DNA of 64,000 bases from Kiloniella sp. (GTDB taxonomy: Bacteria > Pseudomonadota > Alphaproteobacteria > UBA7985): assembly GCA_002690455.1 (NCBI GenBank), contig NZET01000028.1, positions 1-64,000 of the forward strand, read 5' to 3'. How positions within the stretch are numbered: the stretch's first letter is position 1; the number at the start of each line of letters is the position of its first letter. The position numbers and the translations under genes were made by a program. Of the stretch, positions 45,725 to 54,492 are shown piece after piece. The notes below the pieces were generated by a model that was not told the DNA's origin, did not search any database, and saw only the letters and a program-made list of their open reading frames with translations.

Positions 45725-46036
45725 TGAGCTTCGCTCTATGGCGATAAACCAAGCAGGTAATAGATGTTGCGGACCCGGGGGCGGTACCCGGCGCCTCCAC
45801 CAATGAGCCAATCAAATGCCGGTTGGCTGATTGCTGGGGGCGAAATAGGATCGACGTGCATTGAAAGCTGTTTGTTTTGCCCGTGATGATTCCGGCGTAA
45901 CCGGGTCGTTAAACACAGTTGCAAACAACTATGTTGCTCCGCGTGCTGCTCTCGCTGCGTAAGCAGCTGAGCCCGCGAAACTGAATCCCTGTACATTAGC
46001 ATGTGCAGGTGGGGTCTTGGGCACCTAGCAACAGAA
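45725..46036 (+). ncRNA. ssrA: two-piece (circularly permuted) tmRNA
   Basis: This is an alphaproteobacterial permuted tmRNA gene. The acceptor half comes first and ends ...CGCCTCCACCA (45792-45802), with the T arm GACCCGG...CCCGG before it. After a 33-base spacer, the coding half starts GGGGGCGAAATAGGATCGAC (45836). Its GGGGGCG pairs with CGCCTCC, restoring the acceptor stem, and CTGTTTG (in the coding half) pairs with CAAGCAG (in the acceptor half) as helix P2. The tag frame runs 45921-45962 and encodes ANNYVAPRAALAA, the degradation tag added to stalled proteins. A CCTGTACAT-TAGC-ATGTGCAGG hairpin follows. The exact ends are estimates; the mature RNA needs spacer removal. sspB lies downstream. 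Confidence 0.9.
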
Positions 46037-46073
46037 CGCCCAATTCTCTCCCTCATACATGAATCGCGCATAT

Positions 46074-46100
46074 CCCGGCTTGCTTTGCACCGGGGTCTTT
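46074..46100 (+). terminator. probable ssrA terminator
   Basis: CCCGG (46074-46078) and CCGGG (46090-46094) form a five-pair stem with an 11-base loop, followed by GTCTTTGCTTCTT. It lies between ssrA and the sspB start at 46142. Confidence 0.5.
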
Positions 46101-46141
46101 GCTTCTTAGGGAACAGAAGCCGTGAGTAAGGACCCGTTCGT

Positions 46142-46699
46142 ATGAGCCAAGCCGTGATCAAATCCCTCTTCGCGCAGCGGAGCCGTGATTTTCTCAAAGA
46201 CGTGCTGAGCCGCTACACCGACGGTGGGCCGAAAGCACCCGACATCCTGCTCGTGGTCAAGACCACTCACCCGGATGCAGTCCTCCCAGACTATCTAAAG
46301 GAAGAGTACCCTGAAGCCATTCATCTGGTTTTTGGCGGCTATAGTGAAAACCTGTTACTCGGTGACGAAGGCTTTGACGTTACGTTGTCCTTCGGGGATG
46401 GGTATGAAGATCTCAGCATTCCTTTTGATGCGATTGAAGGACTGGTGTGCCAGGATGAGAGCTTTGCCCTGCAGTTACCGTCAATGAGCGATCAGAGTAA
46501 TCAGGTTGCTTCCGATGAGGAGGAGTCATCGGGCCGCGGATCATCCATGGTGTCCGACACTGGGACCACTGAAGGCGATGACGACAAGAATCATGATCGC
46601 GAGGGCAATGGCGAGATCGACAGCACAGAGGACAAGTCAGACACAGCCTCAGCCGCTGGTGACAACGTCGTCACGCTGGACGCCTTTCGCCGTAAGTGA
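46142..46699 (+). CDS. sspB: ClpXP adaptor protein SspB (alpha type)
   Basis: SspB binds ssrA-tagged proteins and tethers them to ClpXP. The N-terminal fold (residues 1-112) reads ILLVVKTTHPDAVLPDYLKE and FDVTLSFGDGYEDLSIPFDA, matching the alpha-type SspB family. A 65-residue acidic, Ser/Asp-rich flexible linker follows. The last residues are VVTLDAFRRK, the short C-terminal motif used by alpha SspB to dock ClpX. The gene lies about 100 bases downstream of ssrA, whose tags it delivers. Its 3' end overlaps the opposite gene by 51 bases. Confidence 0.9.
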   Translation: MSQAVIKSLFAQRSRDFLKDVLSRYTDGGPKAPDILLVVKTTHPDAVLPDYLKEEYPEAIHLVFGGYSENLLLGDEGFDVTLSFGDGYEDLSIPFDAIEGLVCQDESFALQLPSMSDQSNQVASDEEESSGRGSSMVSDTGTTEGDDDKNHDREGNGEIDSTEDKSDTASAAGDNVVTLDAFRRK

Positions 46700-47584
46700 G
46701 CCGGCGTTACTTAAGGGTGATGGCACCCCGAGAACCCAACCTTCTTCCCGCAACACCGCTGCGGGATAGGGATCCGTCAGCCAGCGTGCCAGCGCGGTCT
46801 GGTTCCCGCGCCAACCGGCTGTCATTGCGCTAACCTGATCAGCATCCTTGCAAGGGCCGCCCATCGCCGGAATCGGCCACAGTGACAGATACAGCTCGGT
46901 AAAAATCTGTGTCGCCCCTTGGGACGGGACCGGTTCAAAGGGCCAGACGCCCACCCCATGACGCTGGCGCAGGCGCTGGAGTACCGGAATGCCCATCAGC
47001 CCTTGGGAGCCAACCGAACCGACATAGGCAAGCTTCCAGCCGGGCTGGGACTTGGGTACAGGCACTTCGCACATACGACGCTCAGAAAGGATGTGCTTCG
47101 CGGGCCGGAACGGCGATAGATCAGGGCCGGCATGATGGCGCGGACAGCCCCAAAATGGCCCTTCGCCAAATCCAAGCCAGCGATTCAGTTCCGCACCGAC
47201 GGCAAAGCGGTTGTTGGCGTTTCGGGCATCGTCCTCGATCAGCGCGGAAAACACCCGCCAGATCACACACCAAAGATTCCGCTCATCACCCAGATCGAGC
47301 CCTCGCGCCTTTGCCTGGTCGGCCAGTCGCTCCGCAAAGCCCTCAGGATAGCCAAAGGGAAAATCAAAACCCATGAGCAGGCGAGTACCCTCAACCTGAC
47401 TGCGCCTGATCTCGCGCGAGAGAAAGCGTTCAGCTTCGAGTCTCGTGGAAAAGTTGGTCAGCCGGTTTCGCCCCTGATCGCCAGGGCGGGCGCTTCGGCG
47501 GCTGATCCAAATCGAATTCGCCCCCTTGACCGGGACCGAAGCGGCAGACCAGTCTACGGCAATCAACGTGTCGAAAGGCTGCAT
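46649..47584 (-). CDS. DUF429-like protein, RNase H-like fold (often labelled CbiG-related)
   Basis: A 311-residue protein of unknown function. The start MQPFDTLIAVDWSAASVP is typical of a family with an RNase H-like first strand (AVDWSA). A conserved FDFPFGYPEGFAERL and a Trp/Pro-rich centre follow. Its name in databases as a cobalamin-biosynthesis homologue is not supported by any catalytic motif I see. The upstream frame to 47698 is a shadow. It is transcribed divergently from the RHH gene with only five bases between the start codons, and its tail overlaps sspB by 51 bases. Confidence 0.6.
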   Translation of the reverse strand: MQPFDTLIAVDWSAASVPVKGANSIWISRRSARPGDQGRNRLTNFSTRLEAERFLSREIRRSQVEGTRLLMGFDFPFGYPEGFAERLADQAKARGLDLGDERNLWCVIWRVFSALIEDDARNANNRFAVGAELNRWLGFGEGPFWGCPRHHAGPDLSPFRPAKHILSERRMCEVPVPKSQPGWKLAYVGSVGSQGLMGIPVLQRLRQRHGVGVWPFEPVPSQGATQIFTELYLSLWPIPAMGGPCKDADQVSAMTAGWRGNQTALARWLTDPYPAAVLREEGWVLGVPSPLSNAGSLTAKGVQRDDVVTSG

Positions 47585-47589
47585 GATCG

Positions 47590-47919
47590 GTGGCTGATCC
47601 CTTATCCTTTGAAGACTGGCTGGAAACGGCAGCGCTCGCGCCCGTCCTAGACCGACGGCCCATAAAGCGCTCGGTGACAATCGCCGGGCACGCCACATCG
47701 ATTTCGCTCGAACCGATGTTTTGGCAAGGCCTGCAGGCGCTGGCCCAGGAACAGGGCCGGTCGCTGGCTTCGCTGGTTGCTGCTATCGACCGGATCCGCG
47801 GGGACAACGGCCTGCCAAGCGCAATCCGCCAAGTGCTCTATGCCAGGGCGTCCGAGCGTTCGGAAAAACGGTTTAGCGCTCTATCGCCAATTGAGCCGGG
47901 TTCGCCACCGGACCACTGA
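47590..47919 (+). CDS. RHH_4 family ribbon-helix-helix protein
   Basis: This 109-residue protein starts with GTG. The conserved part reads KRSVTIAGHATSISLEPMFW then LASLVAAIDRIRGDN, as in the RHH_4 group, a short beta-strand followed by two helices. The ribbon-helix-helix fold suggests DNA binding, and a role in controlling its divergent neighbour is possible. Its 3' end overlaps the AsmA-like gene by 47 bases, tail to tail. Confidence 0.75.
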   Translation: MADPLSFEDWLETAALAPVLDRRPIKRSVTIAGHATSISLEPMFWQGLQALAQEQGRSLASLVAAIDRIRGDNGLPSAIRQVLYARASERSEKRFSALSPIEPGSPPDH

Positions 47920-50900
47920 TCAGCAGCACCTGCTCTACCAGTTCGGTGTCATCTGCGCTGTACAGTTCAATGCGCGTCGGCCCATCACCATCAAGCGCGA
48001 TTGCCGCCCAATCTGCAGGAGACTGACCTGTAAGTGCCAAACCGGCCTTTGCCAGCAGCGTACCCCGCCGCCCGGCGAGCGTCAGCGTGCTGGTGGTCAT
48101 CACGCCTTGATCTAGGTGAACCAGACCTGTCAGGGCCGCCTTGCCGTCAAAGAACAGCGTCCGCAAATCCTCGTACGCGGCAATGCCCTGCGGCCCAGTG
48201 AGGAAGCGCTCCCAAGGCCCGGTAAGCAACTCCTCTGCCGCGTTAATTGCTGTCAATGCCAGCTCTAACCGAGCAACGCCCTGCACTTCGAAGCTCGCAG
48301 ACCCGGCCTGCAACAGGCCCGCGAAATCAGGCGCGCGGGCCTGAAAGCTCTCCGCTAAGAAGCTGATCGCTTCAAAGGCCAGCGCCGTATTCAAAGCCGG
48401 CTGGAAAACGGGGCGCGCGTCGGTGACGGAAATGGCCAGATCGGTAAAGACATCCTGCCCCACCAGCACTTCTCCGCTGAGGTCTAACTGTCCATCGCGC
48501 CAGGGGCCATCGGTGATCTGGCCGCTCAACCTGTCAACCACGAAGCGGCCCGGCGTGAATGACACCGCGAGGTCCGCATCGGCCACTTGTCCCAGCCCAC
48601 CGGCATCGAGCGCAGCGATACCAAGCCCGACGTCTCCCGATAACCCCACCAGCAGAGGCCAGAGCCGGTTTGCTTCAGCGCCCGAGGACAAAGCGGCCAG
48701 CCAGTGCGCGGCGGCAATCTGCTCCACCTGCCCCACGAAAGACAGACTACGGGTATCAGCATGGTATGATCCCCGGCCCTGTGCCGCGTTATCATCGCCG
48801 AGTTTCAGCTCCAGTTCAAAGCTGGTCGCGGCGACAGTGTCGGCGGCCATGGGGACGTCAAACCTGAGGTCAAGCTGCAGTCCCTCACCCACAGGCACCT
48901 GCAGATCAGCAAGCCCAACTCTGCCGAGAAATTCACTGCCTTCTGGGTGATCAACGGTTAGTTGCAAACGGCGTGCTGAGGCGTGCGGCGCATCTCCATC
49001 GGGAGGAAGCTGGGTCAGACTCAGGTTGGCCCCCAACACGGTTCCGATGCCGACCAGCTCATCGGTGGAGAAGCGTCCGCTGATCATAGTGCCGCCAGCG
49101 TCTTCGGCCGTCCTGCCAGCAGAGGCATCCCGTAGCAGCGTTTCAGGCAAGCCGAGAATGGCAAGCAGATCCGCGGCCCCAACTGAAGTAAACGACCATG
49201 TCTGATTGCCCTCTGCGTCGGGAAGCGTCGCCGACAGGTCTGTGTCCGGGCTGATCAGGCTCAGCTCCCACGGTCGGTCGGCGGTCGGACGCAGCAGCCT
49301 CAGACGCTCCAGCGGCAACACGTCCACCGCACGAGCGAGCAGTTCATTGCTTAGCGCAGGGCCGGCAAATCGCTCAAGCGCCCGCTCAGCAGAACGTGGT
49401 CGGTCGCTCAGGGTGATGTCAATCTGCCCTGATTGCAGCACGGCACCACTATTATCAAAGCGGGTGATGGCATGGACGTAGTTGCCGTCTTCGTCGAGAA
49501 AGCCGACATCGAGCACTTGGCTGCGATCACCCAGCGTCTCGACCTCGGCTTCAAAATCGCGAAAGCTTCGTGGCCCCAGTGTCGCCGTACCCGCCCGGAT
49601 GGAGAGTGTTCCCGCGCCCAGTGCACGCATCCGTTCGGTGAGCACCCGGCCCTGCTCCGCGAGGGTGGGCAGGGCACTCACGTCGAGATCCGGAGCCCAA
49701 GAGCCGAGATCGAGGGTCTCCACGTCCACTGACAGCCGCGCCGCGCCCAGCCCCGAAACAGCGTCCAGGAGGAACGGGGCACCATCAACGCTGAAGCCAC
49801 CCTGACTGGTCTCGACCCGTCCCTCGGTCACAGCCAGAGCGCCATCGACCAGCGCCACCTCGCCCTGAAAGCTCAAACGGCCAAGGCTTGCCGCAAGCTG
49901 CGCGCGTTCAGGTTCGGCAATCAAACGCGCAGGGCTGTCTGCGGTCACGCGGCCGCGGAAGACCAACTCATCGGGCCCGGCGACCTGGAGATGGTCAAGA
50001 TCAAAGGAAACGGCGTCTTCCGTCTTGACCCGCAGCGCCGTCACGCGCAGGCCCTCGTCAGCGGTCAACGCGCCCGTTGCGGTCAGCCGCTCGACTTGCG
50101 TGCCGTTCGGCAGTCTCATATCCTGCATCCCGATATCAAAGCGGAGGCCGAGCCCACCAAGGTCGGCAGCAGCGCCGGGCAGCAGCGCTGTCCAATCCCG
50201 TACCGACAGATCGGACGCGGCGGTTGATAGCGCGATACCGGAACCTGACAGAACCAGGTCGAGGAAACTCTGACCGCGCGATGGGCTCAACCGCGCTTTC
50301 CCGCGCATTTGCTGACCCTCTGGCAGACTCAGGGTCAGGCCGGGAAAATCATAGCCTTCCTGGTCGCTCAACACCCGTGATTCAACGCGAACCCCCTGCC
50401 CCTCATCAAGGCCAATTCGGGCCAGCAAAGGGTGGCGAAAACCATCTGCACGCAGTTTCCAGCCCAGATCCTCCCGCACAATCAGAGACGAGGAAAACTT
50501 GTCATCGATCTCCCCGCTCAGGGCGAAGCTGCGCCCGTCCCGTCCTTGAACGTCGATGTCGAAACCCCGCTCGCCCCGCTCGCTGGCCACGGGGACAAAG
50601 GCGACGTCGATGTCAAAGGGAGCCTGTCCGGCCGTGACTTTACCCCGCGCCTGAAAGGCATAGCCCTCGACCTGCTCAACCTGCAGCGTGTCGATGCCCA
50701 AACGCAGGGACTGCCCCAGTGGCACGTCAGTATAGAGCAACTCACCCCGAGAAAGGCTGAGCAACGACAGTGACGCCGGAGCGTCTCGCCGACCGGACAA
50801 GCCAGAAAACAGTGGCGCAGCACCGAAGGTGACAGACCCGTCTTCGGCGCGAGTAAGGAAGATCACTGGACGGTCCAGTTCAACCGCTTCCACCACGAGC

Positions 50901-51199
50901 TTTCCTGTCACCAACGCACTGGCGCGAAGGTCGAAGGTGGCGGTATCGGCGGCGAGCAGAATATCGCCGGTGCGCTCTCCATCACCCAGTACGCGAATGT
51001 CCGTTAGCTGCAAGCGTGGTCGGGGTAGCAGCCGGATCGCCGCGTCTTGTCCTGCCTCGACGGGCTGCCCCAAAGCGCTGCTTAGCCCCATGAGAGCAGG
51101 GGCGCGATAGTCGGCAGGGGTCAGCAGTCGTGGTGTGAGACTCAGTGCCGCGATGAATACGCCAATCAGTGCCGCGATGAAGATGCTCAGACGAAGCAT
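47873..51199 (-). CDS. large AsmA-like membrane-anchored protein
   Basis: This 1108-residue protein has one N-terminal anchor (LSIFIAALIGVFIAALSLTP) followed by a long beta-rich periplasmic region, as in AsmA/TamB-like and DUF3971 bridge proteins. The N-terminal part matches the AsmA pattern (LLTPADYRAPALMGLSSALG and LLPRPRLQLTDIRVLG). The remainder is strand-rich with repeated LxLxxG-type segments and an AsmA-like C-terminus. Such proteins help lipid transport to the outer membrane by family knowledge. It is one of the longest proteins here. No operon partner is evident; pccB lies upstream on the same strand, 86 bases away. Confidence 0.75.
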   Translation of the reverse strand: MLRLSIFIAALIGVFIAALSLTPRLLTPADYRAPALMGLSSALGQPVEAGQDAAIRLLPRPRLQLTDIRVLGDGERTGDILLAADTATFDLRASALVTGKLVVEAVELDRPVIFLTRAEDGSVTFGAAPLFSGLSGRRDAPASLSLLSLSRGELLYTDVPLGQSLRLGIDTLQVEQVEGYAFQARGKVTAGQAPFDIDVAFVPVASERGERGFDIDVQGRDGRSFALSGEIDDKFSSSLIVREDLGWKLRADGFRHPLLARIGLDEGQGVRVESRVLSDQEGYDFPGLTLSLPEGQQMRGKARLSPSRGQSFLDLVLSGSGIALSTAASDLSVRDWTALLPGAAADLGGLGLRFDIGMQDMRLPNGTQVERLTATGALTADEGLRVTALRVKTEDAVSFDLDHLQVAGPDELVFRGRVTADSPARLIAEPERAQLAASLGRLSFQGEVALVDGALAVTEGRVETSQGGFSVDGAPFLLDAVSGLGAARLSVDVETLDLGSWAPDLDVSALPTLAEQGRVLTERMRALGAGTLSIRAGTATLGPRSFRDFEAEVETLGDRSQVLDVGFLDEDGNYVHAITRFDNSGAVLQSGQIDITLSDRPRSAERALERFAGPALSNELLARAVDVLPLERLRLLRPTADRPWELSLISPDTDLSATLPDAEGNQTWSFTSVGAADLLAILGLPETLLRDASAGRTAEDAGGTMISGRFSTDELVGIGTVLGANLSLTQLPPDGDAPHASARRLQLTVDHPEGSEFLGRVGLADLQVPVGEGLQLDLRFDVPMAADTVAATSFELELKLGDDNAAQGRGSYHADTRSLSFVGQVEQIAAAHWLAALSSGAEANRLWPLLVGLSGDVGLGIAALDAGGLGQVADADLAVSFTPGRFVVDRLSGQITDGPWRDGQLDLSGEVLVGQDVFTDLAISVTDARPVFQPALNTALAFEAISFLAESFQARAPDFAGLLQAGSASFEVQGVARLELALTAINAAEELLTGPWERFLTGPQGIAAYEDLRTLFFDGKAALTGLVHLDQGVMTTSTLTLAGRRGTLLAKAGLALTGQSPADWAAIALDGDGPTRIELYSADDTELVEQVLLISGPVANPAQLAIER

Positions 51200-51285
51200 G
51201 AAGATCCCTTTGGATGCGGTGCGCAGTCGCGCCGTTCGTTATAGCCGGGTCGCCACAGGGCGAAAACCCGCCGCCATTTTGCTGC

Positions 51286-52818
51286 CTATAGCGGTATGTT
51301 GCCGTGCTTGCGCCAGGGGTTTTCCAGTTTTTTGGTTTTTAACATTTCCAGCGACTGGATGATTCGGCGACGTGTGCCATGAGGCATGATTACGTCGTCG
51401 ATGTAGCCTCGCTTCGCGGCGACAAAGGGATTGGCAAAGGCTTCCTGATATTCATCTGTCCGGCGCTGGAGTTGTGCGGGGTCGTCAGCCTCTCTACGGA
51501 AGATGATTTCCACCGCACCCTTGGCCCCCATTACGGCAATTTCTGCAGTGGGCCAGGCAAAATTAGCATCCCCGCGCAGGTGCTTGGAGGCCATGACATC
51601 GTAGGCGCCACCATAGGCCTTGCGCGTGATTACTGTAACCTTTGGTACGGTGCACTCGGCGTAGGCGTAGAGCAGCTTAGCACCATGGCGGATGATGCCA
51701 TTGTGCTCCTGATCTTTGCCCGGCAGAAAACCTGGCACGTCCACCAGCGTCACCACTGGAATGTTAAAGGCATCACAGAAGCGAATGAAACGCGCAGCTT
51801 TTCGGCTGGCGTCGATATCAAGACAACCTGCCTGCTCCATTGGCTGATTGGCAACGACACCCACAGTAGAACCGTCCATCCGTGCCATTCCCGTGATGAT
51901 GTTGGCAGCGAAATCGGGTTGCAGTTCAAAGAACTCCCGTTCGTCAACAATCCTGTCGATGACTTCCTTCATGTCATAGGGCTTGCTCGGGTCTTCGGGC
52001 ACCAAACGATCGAGCGCATGGATATCGCGGCGGGGGTCGTCAATCGTTGCCCGCATCGGGGCGCTCGCTCGATTGTTCAGCGGTAGGAAATCGAAAAACC
52101 GGCGCAGGTTCAGCAAGGCGTCGATATCGTTGTCAAACGCTGCGTCAGCCACACCGCTAACTCGGGTGTGGGTTGAGGCACCGCCGAGTGCTTCCTGCGT
52201 GATGTCTTCGTGTGTCACGGTTTTTACCACGTCGGGCCCGGTGACAAACATGTAGGAGGTATCGCGCACCATGAAAATGAAATCGGTAATGGCGGGGGAA
52301 TAGACCGCCCCGCCCGCACAGGGGCCCATGATCATAGAAATCTGCGGCACGACACCGCTGGCGAGCACGTTCTGCTGGAACACGTCCGCGTAACCGCCAA
52401 GGCTGGCTACGCCGTCCTGAATGCGTGCACCCCCACTATCCGCCAGTCCAATTACCGGGGCGCCAACGCGCATCGCCTGCTCCATGACCTTGCAGATTTT
52501 CTCCGCATGAGCCTCCGAGAGTGAGCCGCCGAATACGGTGAAATCCTGACTGTATACGAAGGTCCTACGGCCATTGATCAGCCCGGTACCGGTCACTACG
52601 CCATCACCGGGAATGCGTTGGTCCTGCATGCCAAAGTCAGTTGCGCGGTGCTCGACGAACATATCGAATTCTTCAAAGGTATCGGGGTCGAGTAACACCT
52701 CCAACCGTTCCCGCGCCGTCAGCTTTCCGCGGTTATGCTGAGCATCGATACGGTCCTGACCACCGCCCAGTCGGGCGCGTTCGCGACGACGTGCCAGTTC
52801 GGCGACGTGGTTGGGCAT
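51286..52818 (-). CDS. pccB: propionyl-CoA carboxylase beta subunit (carboxyltransferase)
   Basis: PccB (510 residues) transfers carboxyl from biotin to propionyl-CoA. The start at 52818 follows GGGAGAAAAAGG; an upstream ATG at 52848 adds ten residues without support. The family signatures are [47 protein letters not shown]-like [10 protein letters not shown], and the CoA-binding [11 protein letters not shown]. The C-terminal domain carries [19 protein letters not shown]. The alpha subunit (accC/pccA) is not in the window. A CCGGC/GCCGG hairpin (52842-52860) lies in its leader. ATP12 is 85 bases upstream. Confidence 0.94.
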   Translation of the reverse strand: MPNHVAELARRRERARLGGGQDRIDAQHNRGKLTARERLEVLLDPDTFEEFDMFVEHRATDFGMQDQRIPGDGVVTGTGLINGRRTFVYSQDFTVFGGSLSEAHAEKICKVMEQAMRVGAPVIGLADSGGARIQDGVASLGGYADVFQQNVLASGVVPQISMIMGPCAGGAVYSPAITDFIFMVRDTSYMFVTGPDVVKTVTHEDITQEALGGASTHTRVSGVADAAFDNDIDALLNLRRFFDFLPLNNRASAPMRATIDDPRRDIHALDRLVPEDPSKPYDMKEVIDRIVDEREFFELQPDFAANIITGMARMDGSTVGVVANQPMEQAGCLDIDASRKAARFIRFCDAFNIPVVTLVDVPGFLPGKDQEHNGIIRHGAKLLYAYAECTVPKVTVITRKAYGGAYDVMASKHLRGDANFAWPTAEIAVMGAKGAVEIIFRREADDPAQLQRRTDEYQEAFANPFVAAKRGYIDDVIMPHGTRRRIIQSLEMLKTKKLENPWRKHGNIPL

Positions 52819-52903
52819 GGCCTTTTTCTCCCTGCTCCTCTCCGGCATTTATATCGCCGGGTGTTGGTTCGGTGCGACTGCGTTTTGCACCACACGGCGG
52901 ATC

Positions 52904-53647
52904 TCAGTCGCTGCGGCTAAGGCTGCTCAGTATCACGCCGGCGGCTTCCGCGTCCTCCAGCTTTCCCATAAGCGTAGCCTCGAGCTCCTCATCCGACCCC
53001 CAGGTCTCGATCTGGAAGCACTCCTCCACCGTGGCAAGCTCTACAGCTTGCTTTGGCGACAAACGACCGAAGTAGACTGCCAGCGCAAGGACCAGACTGC
53101 CGGTCGCGCCGACCAGAGTCCGCAGGGCCGTGATATGAAGCACGTCCAGTCGCGCCAGCGGTCGACGCAGGGCAGCCACGGACTGCCGCGGCTGAGTCAC
53201 AGCCATGATCCCCCGCGTAACGGTGAGCGGTGCGTCCAGTTGCTTCGCCGCCCAGTCCAGCAGCGGCTGCCACTGCTCGTCCTGGATCGCGGCAAGCGCC
53301 CGGGGTTCGGTCACACGGTAGCACAACAGGTCAGTCTCACCGTAGTGCGCGGTTTCATCGCGGATCTCGTCGAGCACGTCGGCAAAATTGTCCAACCCGG
53401 TGAACACCAACTGCGTCACCGGCATGGTCTGGGGCAGGATGTCGCGCTCCTGCGCGTTCCACTCGTGCGCTACCGCCATTGCCAGAGACCGCGACGGCAG
53501 GTGAAGATCGCGCTTGGCCGTAGTCTTGAGCTCGTTCGCATCGAGCATCACACGCCAGCCTACACCGGCTTCACCTCGCGCCTCGACGCTGACTTGCTTG
53601 TAAAACTTGCGGATCTTTCCCGCTTCGCCGCTCCCGCCGGTCTTCAT
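52904..53647 (-). CDS. ATP12 family F1-ATPase assembly chaperone
   Basis: ATP12 binds the F1 alpha subunit during assembly; it is widespread in alphaproteobacteria and mitochondria. The 247-residue protein starts FYKQVSVEARGEAGVGWRV, then LDANELKTTAKRDLHLP, SLAMAVAHEWNAQ (family signature) and GETDLLCYRVTEP. It shares one base with the HAD gene stop (TGATG). It is not next to the atp operon, as is usual for this family. Confidence 0.92.
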   Translation of the reverse strand: MKTGGSGEAGKIRKFYKQVSVEARGEAGVGWRVMLDANELKTTAKRDLHLPSRSLAMAVAHEWNAQERDILPQTMPVTQLVFTGLDNFADVLDEIRDETAHYGETDLLCYRVTEPRALAAIQDEQWQPLLDWAAKQLDAPLTVTRGIMAVTQPRQSVAALRRPLARLDVLHITALRTLVGATGSLVLALAVYFGRLSPKQAVELATVEECFQIETWGSDEELEATLMGKLEDAEAAGVILSSLSRSD

Positions 53648-54420
53648 CAGGGTGCCCCCGCCTCGCTCAGCTCCGCCAGTGCACGGGGCAGCTCAGCGAA
53701 AGAATGGATCAGCACGTGAGCGCCAGATCGGCGCAGCACATTTGGTTCATGGTTGCCATAAGTCACACCAACGGCAAAGGCACCCGCGTTGCGGGCCATT
53801 TCCATATCAAAGCTGGTATCGCCAATAACGACAGTATCGCGCGGGTCAGTCGCAGTCTCCCGGTTGGCTGTCCAAACCATATCTGGCGCAGGCTTGCTGG
53901 GATTGTTGTCAGGCGTTTGTAGAGAGTGAAAGAAGTGGCCGAAATCATGATGAGCAAGAACGCTGTCCAGACCACGGCGATCCTTGCCCGTCACCACAGC
54001 CATGAAGGTTTCATCTGCTTTCAAAGCGGCAAGCGTGGACGCCACGCCTTCATAAGGTTGCTCACTAATTTCGCCCCGCTCTCGTTGTCCGCGGAAGGCA
54101 CGGCGGTAGGCCTCAGCCAACGCCAACACCTGCTGATGGCTGGCCTGCGGGGCCCAGTGCTCAACACACATTTCCAGCGGCAGCCCCACAACTTGCCGTA
54201 CCTGCTCTGCACTTGGGGTCGGATAGGGCGAATCGGCAAAGGCCTCCACGCTCGCATCCACGATCGCCGCAAGACTATCGATCAGCGTTCCGTCCATATC
54301 AAAGGCCAGAAGCTTGAAGCGGTGCGGCCACACACCTTTACGGTTTGAAGCACCTAAAGCGCCTGAAGCGGATGCTGCCGTTGCAGTGGCACGGGATATC
54401 GATCTGGGGTTCTGGGTCAC
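53647..54420 (-). CDS. HAD-IA family phosphatase, phosphoglycolate-like
   Basis: A 257-residue HAD hydrolase with the nucleophile motif AFDMDGTLIDS (Asp at about 40), motif II around VVTGKDRRG, and motif III/IV in VIGDTSFDMEMARNAGA. The alpha-helical cap sits after the first motif (HWAPQASHQQVLALAE). The substrate may be phosphoglycolate or a nucleotide; family names vary. The N-terminal 30 residues are low-complexity and may not be translated. Upstream and downstream genes abut it in the RluC-HAD-ATP12 run. Confidence 0.88.
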   Translation of the reverse strand: MTQNPRSISRATATAASASGALGASNRKGVWPHRFKLLAFDMDGTLIDSLAAIVDASVEAFADSPYPTPSAEQVRQVVGLPLEMCVEHWAPQASHQQVLALAEAYRRAFRGQRERGEISEQPYEGVASTLAALKADETFMAVVTGKDRRGLDSVLAHHDFGHFFHSLQTPDNNPSKPAPDMVWTANRETATDPRDTVVIGDTSFDMEMARNAGAFAVGVTYGNHEPNVLRRSGAHVLIHSFAELPRALAELSEAGAP

Positions 54421-54492
54421 CGGAAACTCTGGACTAAGGAAAATGACCGGACGCGCCGGGCTGGGTTTGGTGTAACGCTGCTACAGGGCGGG

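Noticed and set aside
45736-46197. A 153-codon minus-strand open frame
   Set aside because: It lies across the tmRNA gene, whose two halves and tag explain the sequence.
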